Notes under the pieces: generated by a model | What the model was told of the DNA's origin: nothing | Databases searched by the model: none | Seen by the model: only the letters and a program-made list of their open reading frames with translations | Source: JAUILH01 sp965230535 | Lineage (GTDB): Bacteria > Bacteroidota > Bacteroidia > Flavobacteriales_D > JAUILH01 | Direction: 5' to 3' | DNA: 64,000 nucleotides | Assembly (NCBI GenBank): GCA_965230535.1 | Contig: OZ246010.1 | Location: 1,674,001 to 1,738,000 of the forward strand | Made by a program: the position numbers and the translations under genes | Shown: piece by piece, positions 63,030 through 64,000 of the stretch | Layout of the letters: every line of letters starts with the position of its first letter | How positions within the stretch are numbered: position 1 is the stretch's first letter

Positions 63030-63047
63030 ACCCCCAATTTTCGGGGT
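63030..63047 (+). promoter_or_regulatory. Leader hairpin of rplM
   Basis: ACCCC and GGGGT flank the 8-nt loop CAATTTTC, at or very near the 5' end of the transcript. Ribosomal protein leaders that bind the encoded protein are known, and L13 leaders have been proposed in several phyla; whether this one is autoregulatory is inference. Confidence 0.45.
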
Positions 63048-63074
63048 ATCGTATTAATAAAACAAGTAAAAAAC

Positions 63075-63530
63075 GTGGATACGCTTAGTTATAAAACAGT
63101 TTCGGCCAATAAAGCAAATGCTGAGAAAGCATGGTTATTGGTGGACGCAGAAGGACAACCATTAGGAAGAGTGGCTAGTAAAATTGCTTACTTATTAAGA
63201 GGAAAGCACAAGCCTAACTTTACACCTCATGCAGATTGCGGTGACAACGTGATCGTAATCAATGCTGAGAAAGTGACTTTGTCCGGAGACAAGTTTGAGC
63301 AAAAAACATACATCAGACACACTGGTTACCCAGGTGGACAGAGATCTTTAACTGCTCGTGAGGTACATGAAAAGCACCCAGAGAGATTGGTTGAAAATGC
63401 TGTAAAAGGTATGTTGCCTAAAAACAAATTAGGAAGCGCGATCTATCGTAATTTAAAAGTATACGTTGGTGCTGAGCACGGTCAGGATGCCCAAACACCT
63501 AAAAAAGTTGATTTAGAATCAATCAAGTAA
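63075..63530 (+). CDS. rplM: Large ribosomal subunit protein uL13
   Basis: At 151 aa, starting at GTG (VDTLSYKTVSANKANAEKAWLLVDAEG), it matches the usual Bacteroidota L13 start. Core motifs are PLGRVASKIAYLLRGKHKPNFTPHADCGDNVIVINAEKVTLSG, YIRHTGYPGGQRSLTAREV and AVKGMLPKNKLGSAIYRNLKVYVGAEHGQDAQ. L13 is an early assembly protein of the 50S subunit. The frame stays open to 63018, but that stretch overlaps the promoter and hairpin. rpsI follows after 7 nt, the conserved L13-S9 pair. Confidence 0.97.
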   Translation: MDTLSYKTVSANKANAEKAWLLVDAEGQPLGRVASKIAYLLRGKHKPNFTPHADCGDNVIVINAEKVTLSGDKFEQKTYIRHTGYPGGQRSLTAREVHEKHPERLVENAVKGMLPKNKLGSAIYRNLKVYVGAEHGQDAQTPKKVDLESIK

Positions 63531-63537
63531 TTGAATA

Positions 63538-63924
63538 ATGGAAGTAATTAACACATTAGGAAGAAGAAAAACTTCAGTAGCTAGAGTTTACATGACCAGT
63601 GGAAAAGGAAATTTCACTATCAATGGTCGTGATGGAAAAGACTATTTTCCGGTAGCTATTCACCAATCAATCTTAAACCAACCATTCGACTTAACAGATA
63701 CTAAAGGTCAGTATGACGTTAATGTAAATGTTTTCGGTGGTGGTATTGCAGGTCAGGTTGAAGCAATCAGATTGGCAGTTTCAAGAGCATTGGTTGAAGT
63801 AAATGAGGAATACAAGCCTGCTTTGAAAGCTGAAGGTTTAATGACACGTGATCCAAGAATGGTTGAGCGTAAGAAGCCTGGTCAGAAAAAAGCAAGAAAG
63901 AAATTCCAATTCTCGAAACGTTAA
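63538..63924 (+). CDS. rpsI: Small ribosomal subunit protein uS9
   Basis: At 128 aa it has the normal S9 length. Motifs: INTLGRRKTSVARVYMTSGKGNFTINGRDGKDYFP, VNVNVFGGGIAGQVEAIRLAVSRALVE, LKAEGLMTRDPRMVERKKPGQKKARKKFQFSKR. The C-terminal SKR tail reaches the P-site tRNA in the 30S subunit. It is co-transcribed with rplM. In many Bacteroidota rpsB comes next; here the window ends 76 nt later, so that is untested. Confidence 0.97.
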   Translation: MEVINTLGRRKTSVARVYMTSGKGNFTINGRDGKDYFPVAIHQSILNQPFDLTDTKGQYDVNVNVFGGGIAGQVEAIRLAVSRALVEVNEEYKPALKAEGLMTRDPRMVERKKPGQKKARKKFQFSKR

Positions 63925-63936
63925 TTCCAAAGAACC

Positions 63937-63957
63937 GTCCCGATCTATGCTCGGGAC
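63937..63957 (+). terminator. Hairpin after rpsI
   Basis: GTCCCGA-TCTATGC-TCGGGAC is a perfect 7-bp stem with a 7-nt loop, followed by AGAG and then five Ts. The displaced T-run makes it either a weak terminator or a leader element of the next gene. The last 43 bases of the window hold no further feature I can support. Confidence 0.5.
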
Positions 63958-64000
63958 AGAGTTTTTGTGGAGTTTGTTTGTGGATTTAGTATCTAAACTG

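Noticed and set aside
1..64000. Mobile elements, prophage, integrases, toxin-antitoxin or restriction genes
   Set aside because: No transposase, integrase, terminal inverted repeats or defence-gene motif was seen on either strand; the large island is explained by duplication of T9SS cassettes.

Overview
The window is chromosomal DNA from a Bacteroidota bacterium, most likely of the order Flavobacteriales or a close relative. Four things point there. Several surface proteins end in type IX secretion system (T9SS) sorting domains (NGDGIN...RWG type B, and one type A). There are three PorP/SprF-family proteins and two PorE-like TPR/PD40/OmpA proteins. Promoters carry the Bacteroidota -7 box TAnnTTTG instead of a -10 box. 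Shine-Dalgarno sequences are largely absent. I see no insertion sequence, prophage, integrase or CRISPR array. No core T9SS machinery gene (porK/L/M/N, sprA, porV) lies in the window.

Layout. 1-7.3 kb: the start of an MsbA-like ABC exporter, rbfA, a LolC/E-FtsX type permease, dusB, a CPBP membrane protease, and an ExbB / membrane protein / ExbD / ExbD proton-channel operon. 7.4-14.5 kb: tRNA-Ser(GGA), tatD-ansA, a GT9 glycosyltransferase, an acyl-CoA thioesterase, a HemJ-like protein, and an operon of a KAS III-like synthase, kdsB and an HU/SPOR membrane protein. 14.7-20.1 kb: an operon of a TonB-dependent receptor, a multi-OmpA-domain protein and a type B T9SS cargo. 20.1-25.4 kb: dprA, purT, gdhA and an uncharacterised helical-repeat protein.

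25.7-51.7 kb is the accessory heart of the window: a 26-kb island of three cassettes. Cassette 1 is two giant T9SS cargo proteins (1981 and 1236 aa), PorP/SprF and PorE-like. Cassette 2 is a giant cargo (1675 aa) and PorP/SprF. Cassette 3 is a small secreted protein, a giant cargo (1233 aa) with a SprB-type repeat, PorP/SprF and PorE-like. The cargo proteins share modular Ig-like repeats with paired cysteines. I infer that each cassette encodes a surface adhesin together with its own outer-membrane partner and peptidoglycan anchor.

51.8-62.9 kb: a TPR-SpoIIE phosphatase, kbl, a MarC-family protein, a sterol desaturase-family enzyme, a small lipoprotein, a TPR-LytS-type histidine kinase without a neighbouring response regulator, an unknown 129-aa protein, a type A T9SS cargo with ELWKYDGT repeats, and a beta-lactamase-fold serine hydrolase lipoprotein. 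The window ends with rplM-rpsI.

Start codons were moved inward from the longest frame wherever homology, a signal peptide or a promoter inside the frame argued for it. Domain names come from recognition of motifs by eye, not from database searches.
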